Part shown: positions 36,165-48,264 of the stretch, in pieces
Layout: every line of letters starts with the position of its first letter
How positions within the stretch are numbered: position 1 is the first letter of the stretch
Assembly: GCA_963422465.1 (NCBI GenBank)
Contig: OY730170.1
Coordinates: 4,688,379-4,752,378 of the forward strand
Direction: 5' to 3'
Length of the DNA stretch: 64,000 bases
From: Lichina pygmaea
Lineage: Eukaryota; Ascomycota; Lichinomycetes; Lichinales; Lichinaceae
Notes under the pieces: model-generated
Databases searched by the model: none
What the model was told of the DNA's origin: nothing
What the model saw: only the letters and a program-made list of their open reading frames with translations
Program-made: the position numbers and the translations under genes

Positions 36165-37597
36165 TTACACGGCGGCCGGTTTCACCAGAGTATTTCCTAC
36201 AGTGCCAGCGATTCCATCAGTGCTCTTCCTTGCGTGCTGTACGTCGTGCTAGACGCATGAAGAACGTTGCGGAGGGAAAAACGTCGCGGGAGAACGACGA
36301 TGAAACTCACCGCCGTCGAGATAGACGATCTGACCGTTCATGAACACTCCGCCGCGGCCGGCCAGCCACAGCACGCAGGCGGCCATGTCTGCGTCGCTCC
36401 CAGGACGACCTATTTGTTGCGTTGCACGAGACACGCTCAGCATTATACCCGCTCAGGATGAGGCTCGGGGAGCATGATACCCGCCCAACACGAGAACCCG
36501 CTCGGCACCGGGTCAGCCATCGCGGGCAGGCGGACATGGAGAGATTCAACAGACATCAGGGAACCCATCGGGTTGGATCGACTCACCCGCCGGATAAGAA
36601 ATCGGCATGTCGCTCAGCTCCGACTTTTGCTGCTCGTCGGAAGCGCCGGCTGTCATTTCGCTGGGAAAGATGCCTAAGGTGCCGCACCGACGAACGTTAG
36701 GATCTCTCCTGGTCGTGTCTGAGAGCGACGACGGCTTGCTTCGTACAGGTACGTACCTGGAGCGATGGAGTTGACCCTGATCTTGGTCTCGGCAAAGGTC
36801 GAGGCCATCATCCGCGTCAGATGGATCGCCGCCGCCTTGGAAGAGGCGTAGCTGAACTGGCCCATGCTCCCGCCCTTCATGACGCCCGAGATGGACGTGA
36901 TGTTGATGATGCTGGGCGAGAATCCAGGCGTGTTCTTCAGGCCCTGGTCAAGCAGCGGCAGGAACGCAGCGCCGACAAAGTACAGCGCCGTGACGTTCGT
37001 CGCGAACGTGTCGGACCAGCTCTCCGGCCCGACCTTCCACAGGTGCTCCGAGATGGCCTTGGCGTCCTTGAGGTCCGGCTTCGAGTTGGCGTACTTGGTC
37101 GCGTCGTCGCGGGCGATGCCGGCGTTGTTGACCAGCAGCTGGATGCCTTTGGGCTCGCTCTGCGACACCTGCGAGACGAGCTTCTGGATGTCGTCCTTGC
37201 TGGTGACGTCCGCCGGTAACCTGTTGCGCCCCGGGTGTCCCTCGTCAGTCAAGCACCTTCCAGACATCTGCTGCGCTTGAGCCGGTCCAATGGACGCGGA
37301 ACCCCTTCTCCATTCCCCGACGAATGCTCCTGCCCTCTCCAAGCCGTGCCTCTCGCACACAGATCAGTCCACTCACCCAACGATCTTGCCCGGTCCAGTG
37401 TTATACTGGTCGACGACCGCCTTCAGCGCATCCTCGCGCCGACCGGTGATGTACACGCGCGCGCCGTTCGCGACGAGGGCCTGCGTGATCATCAGGCCGA
37501 TGCCCGTCCCTCCGCCGGTGACGACGGCGGCGAAGCCCGAGACATCGAACAGGCTAGAGACCTTAAGGTCCTCGTTCTTGGCCGCCAATCCGGACAT
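36165..37597 (-). CDS. Short-chain dehydrogenase/reductase (SDR)
   Basis: NAD(P)-dependent oxidoreductase of the classical SDR family; substrate not predictable. Five minus-strand exons: 37597-37377, 37220-36757, 36673-36587, 36409-36311 and 36196-36165, giving 300 residues. The Rossmann motif is VVTGGGTGIGLMITQAL near residue 30, with ARVYITGRRE after it, then the NNAG motif LLVNNAGIA. The catalytic Ser and Tyr-x3-Lys lie in NITSISGVMKGG and FSYASSKAAA. IRVNSIAPGIFPSEMT follows, and the C-terminus is FMNGQIVYLDGGNTLVKPAA. The last 32-nt exon restores the usual family ending, which would otherwise be lost. Arg after the glycine motif hints at NADPH, by inference only. Confidence 0.92.
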
Positions 37598-38165
37598 GAC
37601 TGTACCTTCTACCGGGGGACAACAGCTAACGTGCGACGAAGCAGGCGAGAGCCGAAAAGGGCCGAGACGTCCGTCGTTCGGACGAGCGCCGCAACGGCTA
37701 TTCCTTCGAGGCGGAAGCCAACGGAGTTGCGCCGCCGCAGAAGAGCTACCACCGTAGCAAGGCCTTGATACAGAAAGGCTAGAGTAGCAGTAGATGTACG
37801 GTCCTGGTAGTCGTGCACGTTCTGCTCGACCCCGCAACAGCACTCGGTCTCGTCAAAGGTACGGTACTATCAAGGTCAAGCCCCGCCATCTCAATCTGCT
37901 CATCTAGAGCTACCGTGGGTCACAGCACAGTCTGATTGCAGTACGTACAGTATGTACGTACGTACGGAGTACATACGTTATCGTATCATCATTGACCCCT
38001 CTTTTCTCGGCGTGATTATGGGAAAGACCATTTACCATGTGGCCGAAGAGCTATACCGTACGTACGTACGTATGTACTTCCGACCTGTACGTACCTTACC
38101 AGAAGCCATGTATGACGTACGTATGACCTGCATGGCAGCGTAGCAGTAGCAGTAGCAGTAGCAGT

Positions 38166-38213
<48 letters not shown>

Positions 38214-39812
38214 CTTGTTATCTACGGCACAGCGCGGTACCTATTTGCTGTGCAGTAGCTCTACGGTACCGGTACGGCAGCGCCCTGTACGTACTGTTGT
38301 ACGGTGTAGGTATGATGGGTACGGTACAGTACTTCCGTGGACCTGCACGGTGTGATGGCAAACAGTGACTGGCTACTGCCAGGAGTCATGTTGACATAGC
38401 TCTCTCAGTCCAGTAACCAGGGGCTCAGGTGGGATAAGCTGCTGTACTTCCGTACGTACAATACGGCATGAAGACACTGATACTGGTGACTATATCATAG
38501 CCTGGCTTCGCCTGTGGCGTCCTTCGACTTACAACGCAGTGTCCCGTCGTGTGCGTTGTTCTACAGTCAATATCTACTGTACAGTATCATCCCCCGCAGT
38601 GATGATGCTGATGTTGTTTCACCCATTGCTTACAATAACTCTTTGATTGGTTTTCTATCGCTGTCGATTGTTAGACACCTTCTAGTTGAGTGATTCGAGC
38701 TTTCTGGTCTGATTAGACATGTCTAGCTACGGGTGTATCAGTGATCACAACCTTGAGATGACACAGCGGGTGGCAGACCATGGAGTTAGATAGGGACGAG
38801 TACTCCGTTCTGTACTGTGGATGGTCTCTTTGCTGACTTGGCTGTGTGGCCAGTATCATGTGAATACGATGATAAGTACAGGTTGGATAGATCTACCAGC
38901 AGCTTCACTCAGCAGTGAGCAAGGTGAGCATGCAGACGATGAATCTTGCTATGGAACAACCCCCTCCCATTGCCCCTTATCCCTCACACCACTCTCTTCC
39001 CTTTGAGGAAAAATGCATATCTTGCATGATCGATGGTTGTTCGTGAAAGAACGCCCACTTCGCCTGCCTCTCATGCTCTGCCTAGCCGGTGGCCAACCCA
39101 GTGACGCCAATGAAAGAGACGGAGGAGACAGCAAGGGTACCGTACCGGTAAGTGACGTTGAAGGGTCCTGTGGTCCAAGGGACCTCGATACAACAGATCA
39201 CAGACAGCTTCAGAGGAATTGAAGGGAGTGGAACTGTATTCGATGGATATTTAAAAGCCGAGGAACATTATTGACCGTTTAGCAGTACTTGGCACTACCT
39301 AACTCAAGGTGACGAGGTCCTTTCATGCAATCGTAGCTACGGCGGCATCGTAAACTGCTTTGCTTCCAGTGGGCCCCGAGAGGTCGAGCTTTGGCAATGT
39401 GGACTGTCGTTCCGAGGAGGGAACGTGGTCGCGGACCATCGCGCCAACACGACATCCTCTCTGCAGACCGTTGGTAGAGCATCGGAGCAGTCATCGTCAG
39501 GAGGGACAGAGGCCGTTCGATCTCCAATCTGCCGTCGCGCCGTCATTGTCCCCTCCCGGCCAAGGTACCAGACGACGCTCGAGGCGGAGACGTTTGCCCC
39601 TTCTGCCGGAGACGACGCCACACCTCGTCCGCCTCTGTATGCCCATCCACCAAGTCGATGAACTTCATCATATTGACAATCAGAGTCACTGGGTCTGTAA
39701 TTACGCTGCCATGTCGTATGTGCCCCGGACGCACTGTTCTGTCCAAAAACGCCTCGGAGATGCCACATCCAATCAGGCAGACCATGCAGCTCTTGAAAAA
39801 AGCAGGTGTCCG
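37598..39812. other. 2.2 kb intergenic, GTAC-rich
   Basis: No supported gene. GTAC clusters at 37938-37978, 38056-38098, 38235-38345 and 38450-38465, plus a CAG microsatellite. Reading frames at 39279-39812 have no recognisable protein character. Confidence 0.45.
38141..38212. repeat. (TAGCAG)n/(CAG)n microsatellite
   Basis: TAGCAG units pass into an uninterrupted CAG run of about 15 copies. Confidence 0.9.
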
Positions 39813-40430
39813 TCAACAGAACTCGAAACAGCACTCGGCACACTCGGCACAGCATTCACATCCTTCCTCGCAGACGAAACAGCAACATAGCATGGCGAGA
39901 CTGTTAGGAACCATGACTGTTAGCGACGAATCGGGCATTTTGCTACAAGGGTCACTCGGAGGAGGAAGAGGAAGGGATGGTAGCCGGGAGAGCCATCTGC
40001 GTGTGATGATGACGGACTTACCATGCACCCAAGCAGCCCCGATTACCCTGCCTCCGCTGTTCTTGCCGACGTCGACGGCGATGGCCACCGGAGCTCGGCC
40101 CCAAAGACTCCTGAACCGGCGGTGGTGGTGGTGGTGGTGGTGGTGGTGGCCCCCCGGATGCATATGTCATCTAACTTGGCTCAGCATCGACGTCTAGCAC
40201 GTGAACAACACAAGCGGTCCAAGCTGTGAAGGCGTCAAAGCACAGGCAATCCAAGAGACACGTTGGCGGCCAGCGGTAACTGGGCCTTACCGACTGTCTT
40301 CGCCCTTTCAGACCCAGATTGAAAAACGTACCGGTGGGCCTGGTTGATAGCCGCCCGGCGGATAAGTCGGGGCAGGGGCTTGAGGCTGCTGCTCGTAGCC
40401 CGTGTTGGTGTAGTACTCCGCCGCAGACAT
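39813..40430 (-). CDS. CYSTM-domain cysteine-rich tail-anchored protein
   Basis: Small membrane-associated protein of the CYSTM family, linked to stress tolerance in eukaryotes. Minus-strand exons 40430-40332, 40170-40022 and 39900-39813 give 111 residues. The N-terminus MSAAEYYTNTGYEQQPQAPA and the Pro/Gly/Tyr-rich stretch after it are typical. A proline run coded by (CCA)n follows, then a basic stretch (HRRRRRQEQRRQ). The CYSTM tail RGCLGACLAMLCCCFVCEEG is completed by repeated C-x-C and CC pairs to the stop. Introns start GTACGT and GTAAGT. The CYSTM tail crosses the last intron, so it is visible only after splicing; a His-run frame over the same repeat is a shadow. Confidence 0.88.
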
Positions 40431-42099
40431 GTTTTGTGGATGGCCGTCTAGTATGGCCTCGACGATAGACTTTGCCGCGATCGAAACGAGGATGTCTGCT
40501 CAGAAGGCACGCGACGAGCTCTGTCCTCGGCTTCAAGAAACGCTCCAAGTGAAAGTCAGCCGGCCTCGATGCTTCTCGGATGGGCGACTCGAGACGAGAG
40601 AACCGACCGGCAGCTCCTCTGCGACCAAGGCTGACCGGCAGGCACGTCAGCCAGGCATGTCAGCAAAGCGAGCCATTCAACGAGGATGACGTGGACAACT
40701 TCGACGCAGGCGGATGACCGGGGATTGACCCTCCAAACTGAAGATGGCGACCGTGGAAGTGGTGTCGTTGAGAGTGACGACGAAGCAGATGTAGTAGCTC
40801 GAACATACGTATCTACAGTGTGGAGAGACTCGAAGACTCGACAGAGAGCGAGTCCCCAGTGTCACAACATCCAATATGTGCTGCGGTTCGACTGTCTTGC
40901 GTGCGTGCGTGCGTGCGTGCGTGCTTGCTTCCTTCCTTCCTTCCTTCCTTCCTTCCTTCCTTGCTTGCTTGCTTTTGAAAGCGGGATATCGGGGACGCCG
41001 CGCGATTTGTAGATCGAACGACGCGGGCTGACCGGCGACTAATCGCAGAACGCTAAGCGACGACTCGGCAATTGGTCGCGCTGGCGACCTTTTTCGTCGG
41101 AGTTTTTGGGGGGCAGCGAGGAGTCGAACTCGCACGAGGAGTACCGCTCATTGAAGCTCGCCGCAGCTGCTCTTGGAGGAAAGGAGCTTCGTGTCCGGAT
41201 GTCGCCGTCGCCTAAACGTAGCGCCGAGACAACTCCAGCGCAGAGGAGATCCTGGTTGTAGAGACTGTACCGAAGAGGAATCTTTTGCTCGGCCTCTGCC
41301 CTCGGTGAGATGGCCGACTAGCGACCGATTACCTTTGAATATGTGGAGGCGATGTCGAAGAGCTGGAATGGCGCGTGCTGACGGAGATCGACCCAGTTGA
41401 AGATCAGAGAGCACCCGGACCCGGGAACGGCTGTGGTGGGCCTGAACGGGTGTATAAATAGCAGTTGCAGTTCACCTTGGCATCCGTAGCTAGCGACGCT
41501 AGCGGGACCGCGCGGGCATAATCTTGATTGCATGCTGATAGAGGAGAGTAGAGGCTGCGCTGGAGCCTTTCTAAATCGAACCCCATCGGGGGAAATGTGC
41601 AGCTCAGGTCGAGCAGCGGAAGACGATGGTCCAAGCCTGATGATCGTGGAGGTGAAATTGGGTCTTTCAATATGCTGTCTCCGAGATATCAATAGATTGT
41701 GATCTCTCAAGCGTCCATAGTCACAGCCAGTGCAGCCTCAGCATAGCCCCACCATGCTCCTCGATTCCGGAAAGTATCGAAACAGTCCGATCTCCCTTGT
41801 GCATGCAGAGAAATGAAAGGCAGCCTTGGCTCCGCCACGCCAATGCTCTGTGCTGAGAAACTGTATGGAAGCGCGTGCTGCATGTGGCGCAGAAGTCGCA
41901 GTCTTCTATCCAGCTCTGGGCACATCTTGCCCTCCCTTTCTAGCTCCATAGGCATCGGAACGCCCGGCCGGTCGTACCCAGGGGATGCTCAAGTGCCCTC
42001 ACGTTTATTCCTGCCCGCCTGGGATCTCTTTCTATAATTAATTGTCGAGGTAGTTAGAGCTTCGCGTACTTCCGTACCGTACCTTCCGTACGTGCGGTT
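40431..42099. other. Intergenic, with TGCG/TTCC microsatellites
   Basis: No supported gene. A compound microsatellite lies at about 40900-40975 (GTGC, then TTCC, then TTGC units). A TATAAATA lies near 41450. Frames at 41318-41955 have no recognisable content. Confidence 0.4.
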
Positions 42100-42259
42100 G
42101 TGTTGCGGCCAGGGCTGAGCCTGGCTTAGTCAGTATCGTACGGTACAGTAGTGTTAGTCAGCTAGATAGGCGGCCATACCGTACTGTACAGCCCTCGGGT
42201 CCGAGAGGCGTCAATGATCATCTTCTCCCCCCTCAGAGCAGGCTATTGCCTTGTAGCTC
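42100..42259. repeat. Dispersed repeat, copy A (with GTAC insertions)
   Basis: Same repeat as at 57966-58110. Shared blocks include GAGCCTGGCTTAGTCAGT, GTGTTAGTCAGCTAGATAGG, GCCCTCGGGTCCGAGAG and GGCTATTGCC.TGTAGCTC. Copy A has two extra GTAC-bearing segments, ATCGTACGGTACAG and CCGTACTGTAC, absent from copy B. The class of the repeat is unknown. Confidence 0.8.
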
Positions 42260-43590
42260 CAGCAGGTTGTGCCATGCGGTACATGGCTCGTTCGGCCGTG
42301 TCGGTCATCACGCCCTTGCCCAGGCTCTCCTTCTCCTAGAAGTCAATATTGTCTGATTAGGTTCTGATTATTCCTGCATCACTTGCCTTCGTCCTCCTCT
42401 ACTGTGCAAGAGGTTGACTTAAGCCGGAGATGAAGTGGTGGATGCCATGAAGCCATGATCATCCCTCGCATCGAAATGCCCTGACAGAGTTCGCTTGCTG
42501 AACTCAACTGGGGCTACCCAGGACGCTGCTGTCTCGCGCGTAGACCAGACGCAGCTGGTTGTGGTTTCATGCAATGCCCACAACCAAGCCATAGTTCTGG
42601 TGACCATGATGCTGTTGTCTCCTGCAGGGCAAAGAGCCCTTGAACCTGCACACTATACGGTACCGTACGCCTCAATCATCTTGCTTGTCCTCCACAGTTC
42701 TTCATCGGGCATCGATCTTCCGTCATTGCACAAATTATGCGCAGCACAAGGAGGGGGGTAGATAGCGCCCACCTATCTGCTCTCATCCAGTTCACAGTCC
42801 AGCTGTCAATGAGAGGGGAGATGAAATCAGGGGTACTGTGGAACATCGCCCAAAGCGGTCGGCTTTCTTGCCCTGCCAAGGAACGATCAGGATCGAATGC
42901 AGCTCTGCCCGATGAAGGCAGCGTAGAAAGAGGCGACCGTGACGGCATGTCAATATGCCACATCCGAGCGGGAGCCATGTGTTGGCCACGTTGAGCTGAG
43001 CAACTGTGGGAAGTTCAGCTGGCGACTTGCAACACGTACCGTAGCCCCCGGCAATTTACCGTACCGTACCAAACACCGCGTAATTCTCAACTCCACGTGA
43101 CTGAGCACAAGCATCTGGTAACAGGGCCTGGATTAGTTGACAACTCAAGCCACCTGTGGCTGGAGCTGACGTCGCCTTTGTCAGCAGTAGGCTTGCGCGG
43201 CATGGTAGGGGGAGTAGCCCCAATAATATACACGCCCACGACGCCCCCTGCTGCTGCCGCGCCTACCGACTCTCGGTACGGTAGCTCTAGTGGTGATTTT
43301 CGAACATTGGTACAGCCATGGTGGTAAATGCTTGCCGACGTCATCTTGAACAGATGATGTCGTGCAAGTCGCCCGCCACTTGCTTCAAAGCCTCTTGACC
43401 TGTAAGCAAATAGCAAGTGCTGATACCATCTCGATGAGTCAATTGAAGGGGACGGCATCTTGGAGCATCTTGATCAGATGGCCTGCTCAAGGTGAACCGC
43501 GAGAATAAGAAAATCAGCCTTGATAGACACGGATGTCTGCACCCTTGCCTGGCCCTTCTGCCCAACTTCTCGTGCTTTTCCTCGAACGAG
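42260..43590. other. Intergenic
   Basis: No supported gene. GTAC motifs at 42658-42668 and 43035-43075. Confidence 0.4.
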
Positions 43591-44167
43591 TCACTCCCCA
43601 ATAACATATGTACACCCCTCGTCGCCCATCCAGACCTCGTGCAATCGGTTGGCGTCAACATCAACCCGATCTCCAGGCCCAAACACCTCCTTGGTGGGAG
43701 CCGAGTCTTCAGGGTAGGTGATGGTCAATTGACCATCTAAGATCAAGTGGGTGGTGAGGCCACCATGGCGGTGAGGTGCATAATATGCGTTCCTGCAGGT
43801 GGGTTCGACGCTCGTTATGTCAGCGACATCTCCAGGTCCTGAAGAAATACTTCAGGGCTACCGTGAAGAACAAGGAAAAGTCAGACAGGTTTCTCTTCAG
43901 ATCCCATGAGATTGGGACGCCACCCAGCTCCATCGCTGCTGGTAGAAATATGGAAAGGAAACTCCGAGTTGTGGACACTGGCTCGGAATCGTATAGCTCT
44001 TATAAAATAAGTTGCTCGGATTGCAAGCAACCAGCGCCGCCCAGTGGGATTTCGACATGAGACACAGTACGACAGATGACGTACGGTCCATCAGACCAGG
44101 TGAACACATGGCGGAACCCCCAACTCTTGACCTCGTCCTCAGCTTCCCATCGCGATCGAGACGGCAT
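43591..44167 (-). CDS. Small cupin-fold protein
   Basis: Minus-strand exons 44167-44085 and 43792-43591 give 94 residues. The splice joins VKSWGFRHVFTWSDGP to NAYYAPHRHGGLTTHLIL in phase. The cupin motif 1 pattern is seen in HRHGGLTTHLILDGQLTI, with H-x-H and a later His in DANRLHEVWMGDEG as possible metal ligands. It ends CTYVIGE. Metal and substrate are unknown; many such single-domain cupins are uncharacterised. The 292-nt intron is long for this window. The start may lie further upstream, as family members usually have a Ser/Thr/Pro-rich leader; the ATG at 44167 is the first in frame. Confidence 0.75.
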
Positions 44168-44869
44168 TGCTGACCTGTGCTACAATGGGGGTAGACTTCT
44201 CGAAACGGTGGCAGACTCACTTTGCCGGGAGGTGATTGTGGTCGAGAGAAGGGGAGATTGATGTCGACGTAGTCCGGTTGAGCCTCCAAGAGGCCCGCGG
44301 CTGGTACCGGTACAGTATGGCCGGTCTGCTGACTAACGATGACTAGCACGACGAAGGTACCGTACCGGTACGGTACGGTACGGTACCGGTACCGTAAGAA
44401 CCGCTTGCCACTCCGTGCCAATCACTTACGAGTGTGTCAGATGAATCCTTTTGGTAGGATTCCACGGCTTTCTGGCTTACGAAAATCATACCGGTGGGAC
44501 ATCAAGTTGAAACGGCTTCTATCTCACCTCATCCTCCCATCATATCGCTCTGTGGTTGTTGAGGCTGTGGCTGTGCCGTATATGGACCGTACGCCGTCCC
44601 AGGGTATGGACGCTGAAATTCTAAACCCAACCGCCCTCCTTTTCGAGGTGCCTCTTCTCTCGATGCGCAATCCTCATTGAAGTTCCTCGAGCTGTCTACG
44701 TACGTACCCATCAAGCCTGTCAAGCCGCCGTGTCGATCCCATCGCTCATGACTGGGGTCACACATTCCGTACCGGCGCAACAACTCACTCCGACCAGGAC
44801 CACGACAACGAGAGACAATAGCCCGGAGACCCTCTGAAACATACTCGTACTTCCATCACGACCATAGGC
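44168..44869. other. Cupin-PLC1 intergenic with nested GTAC palindromes
   Basis: The run 44355-44397 consists of overlapping GGTACC, CGTACCGGTACG and GGTACGGTAC units that can fold on themselves. Another motif is at 44697-44707. No gene supported. Confidence 0.5.
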
Positions 44870-47856
44870 ATGGCCGCTGCTGCAATGCCGCCTGGTGCTA
44901 GAGCGCCGCTTTTGCAGGCCGGTGGGGGATTTCCCTCGGCCGTATCGTCAGCGCGAGCAGTCGGGCACCTATCACCAAGCGTGCTGGCGCACCTCAAGAG
45001 CGTCTTCAGCAAGCACCTGACCGCGGAGGACAAGGCTGATATCGACGAGTACTCCGACCGACTCGATCAGCAGCGACGGCAGCATGGTCGACATGGTCAG
45101 AGAGGAGCATCGCATGATATACATGAGAGAGATGGCGGCGACATGGCCGGAGATGGGGACAGAGACGGTGGGAGAGCTCAAGACGCCACTACTGGAACCG
45201 CCGGCGGCTTCGATCGATTCCTCCAATACGCCGCTTCGCCCCACTTCACGGCGGTGGCGCCGCCGGTGTGCAAGGATCTCACCTTTCCGCTGTCGAGCTA
45301 CTTCATCTCGTCGAGCCACAACACCTATCTCACGGGCCATCAACTGTACGGCCGGTCTAGCGTCGAGGGTTATGTAAATGTATGTAACACGAAGCGCGTG
45401 TCACCGCTGCCACCTACAGCACGAATGCCATTCTTCTCTTCGATTTCCTTACCGGTAGTGCTTGCCAGTCTTCCCTGGAGAGGAGAGAGCAGAGCAAACG
45501 ACGACGGAGGAGGTTCGTACTAACGCTCGTAAGTAGGTCCTCCTGCGTGGGTGTAGGTGCATCGAGATCGACGTCTGGGACGGCGAGCCGGACGAGTCGG
45601 ACCGCGACGAACCACAGCAGCCACGACCAGGTCAAGAACGGGAGCGAGGAGGGCGACTTCGACGGCTGGGGCGGAGAGCACAGGAGAAGGACGGCGGGTT
45701 CCCTCGGACGCCGAGTGCTCTTTCCAGATCGTCGTCGAGGACGGCATCCCCACACCGGCCTGTGGCCAAGTCCGCCGAGAACAGCAACCGGGATAAGGCT
45801 GACCGCGATGGCACTGATGGGCCGCAGCCCGCACTCGTCAACAAATCGTCTGCAAGGTGTGAACCGCGAGTGCTTCACGGTGAGACACGAGACCGCGGCA
45901 GGAGTGGCAGAATTTTGCCCAGACGATCCTCCGCATTGGGCATGATATACTACCGCGGTACTGACTCTGGATCACCAGGATACACCCTCACCAAGGACGT
46001 ATCCTTCCGCGAGGTGTGCGGTGCCATTCGCGACTCGGCTTTTGTGGCGAGGCAAGTTCTTCTCCGCATCTGGGTACAAAGGGACAGGCGCGCGGGCTGA
46101 CTCGCCACCGCCACGGCCAGTGATCTCCCCGTGATCGTGAGCCTTGAAGTGCACGCAAGCTTGGAACAGCAAGCCGTCATGGTCGAGATCATGCGAGAGG
46201 TATGGCAAGGGGTTCTCCTGGACGAACCGACGTGCTCCGAATCGGAAAGGCAGCCCAGCCCCGACGAGCTGCGCCGAAAGATCCTGGTCAAGGTCAAAGC
46301 GGCGTCGAAGGCTCCAGCACGGACCACGAACGACGCGGCCGGTGCGGAGCGGTCCTATGACCCAGACGACACGTCGTCGAGCTCGAGCTCGAGCTCAGAC
46401 GGTGGAGTAGCCAGGCCGAAATCGAAGAAGTCGAAAATGCTAGAGGCGCTCAGTGCCCTGGGCGTTTACACCCAGGCATACCACTTCTCGAGTTTCGATC
46501 AGCCAGGTATGTACATGGGAGCTCTGGCTCGGATTGTGGACCTGTTGAGACCTGACACCCCGCTTCCCCTCCAGAGGCGTCCATACCCTCACACATCTTT
46601 TCGGTGTCGGAGAGGGCTCTTGTGGACTTGCGGGAGACGCACAAGAAGGAACTACTTTCGCACAATAGGGTTTGATCCCCTCATGCGCCCGTGTAGACAT
46701 GGAGGGTTTGGCAGACTTACAATTCGCCCCAGCGTTTCCTGATGAGGACCTACCCCCACAGCCTCCGCATTTCGTCGTCCAATCTCGATCCGTCGGCGTT
46801 CTGGCGCGACGGCGTTCAGGTGGTGGCACTGAACTGGCAGAGCTGCGACAAGGGCACGATGCTTAACGAGGGCATGTTCGCCGGCGAGGGCGGCTGGGTG
46901 TTGAAGCCTCGGGCCTACCGAGGACAGGCACAAGCCCGCAAGGACGAGGCGGCAACGGCGAAGGATGACGGCGCCGGACAGCGGCTAGTCGTTCACGACC
47001 TCGACCTCTCCGTTCAGATCTTCGCCGCTCAAGATCTCCCGTTGCCCGATGCCGACGACAAGCCCGAGGATTTTCGTCCGTACGTGTCGTGCAAGTTGCA
47101 CGTCGTCTTCGACGAGACGCCTACCGATCACGACAGGCCGGTCGAAGCCGCCTCTCCCGACGATCCCAAAAGTAGCCAGAAAGTTTACAAGTCTCAGGAG
47201 AGCAAAGCCAGGAAGGGCGTCAACCCGGATTTCGACGGCGAGGTTCTGGCTTTGCCAACCGTGCCGGGCGCTGTCGTCGAAGAACTGAGCTTTCTGAGGT
47301 GCGTACTCTGTCGTTTGGCATTGTCCTCGCCAAGAGCGTGCACGTGTCCATGTATCCGCGTCGAATCCATCTGCCGTGTTCGTTTCCTCTCTGCTCCATC
47401 CTCTTTCCCCCCTCCCATTGCCAATTCCATGCCTGCTTGGAAGGACGAGATCGTCAACACGGGGCTCTTCCATCAGACAAGCAAATGCACATGAACATGT
47501 ATATGCAAGGCATTCTTGTATACAGGCAGCCAAGCCAAGCCCTGCCTTCCCGTTTCCGCTCCCGTTGCGTACCATCGACCGGTGACCAGCGACGATTGGC
47601 CGACAGAAGACTCCTTTTTCCGTTTCTCTTCTGGTGGGAGTTGTGCCCTGTTGACGTGCCTGCTTGGTGCTGCAGGATCAAACTGCAAGGTGACCGGAGG
47701 ATGGGGAAAGACGAGCTAGCGGCGTGGGCCTGTATCCGGCTTGACCGGCTTCGACGCGGCCTTCGCTTCGTGCATCTTTTCGACGCGCACGGCGTCGAGA
47801 GCCGGGGAGTGTTACTCGTCCGCATCTTCAAGCGCGGCGGGAGTTGGAGTCGTTGA
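44870..47856 (+). CDS. PLC1: Phosphoinositide-specific phospholipase C
   Basis: Hydrolyses PIP2 to IP3 and diacylglycerol in Ca2+ signalling. Seven exons: 44870-45379, 45537-45879, 45979-46051, 46121-46506, 46575-46669, 46733-47298 and 47676-47856, giving 717 residues. The X domain has [20 protein letters not shown] with catalytic His150, [33 protein letters not shown], and the second His320 in [15 protein letters not shown] disordered insert of about 100 residues lies between these histidines. The Y domain has [20 protein letters not shown] and [15 protein letters not shown]. The C2 domain follows from about residue 560 and ends [20 protein letters not shown]. The third intron uses a GC donor (AG|GCAAGT). 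No EF-hand or PH domain is evident. Confidence 0.94.
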
Positions 47857-48264
47857 GATGCGTGCGAACAGGACGGTGGACTCTGGACAGAAAGGTGTGC
47901 GGCTAGCTAGTACGTGACAGTATCGGGTTGCAGCTCTGCAGAGCTAAGCTCCAAGGGCACATGACTCAGCCCTACGGGGCTGAGCTACAACAGAGCCAGC
48001 CTCAGAAGGGAGAAGTCTGGCCAAGCCTAGTCTTAGTCAGCAAGACCATTCTTCCAGCTCGCTCTCTACTCTCAGCTAGACAATAAACTTTTTCTTCTTC
48101 TTCTTCTTCTTCTTCTTCTCTTGTTCTGATGATTAGACAGAGTTCGATGTAGATACCGCCTGGACAGAACCCAGGTGGTTAGCTATCACAGACCGTCTGT
48201 GTGATACTATCAGGTGCACTTAGTCTGAGCAAAATGTGGCGTTGAGGAACCTCGCTTAAATGGC
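47857..48264. mobile_element. Possible solo LTR-like fossil
   Basis: From about 47915 (TGACAGTATCGGG) to about 48170 the sequence has GGGCACATGACTCAGCCC, an AATAAA signal and a TTC-repeat, then a segment like a priming region. It looks like a single old terminal repeat of the Copia type, but no partner repeat or coding part is seen. Broken remnant. Confidence 0.3.

Noticed and set aside
38141-38212. CRISPR-like regular repeat
   Set aside because: A simple CAG microsatellite in a eukaryotic genome, without spacers.
39279-39812. Several minus-strand frames beside the CYSTM gene
   Set aside because: Overlapping frames with no recognisable domain; probably 3' flank.
41100-41160. tRNA-like GTTCGACTCC on the minus strand
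   Set aside because: The T-stem does not pair and no A box or acceptor stem is found.
43870-43933. Alternative cupin first exon starting at 43933
   Set aside because: Phase would allow it, but the exon at 44167-44085 gives the conserved VFTWSDGPNAYY junction, so it is preferred.
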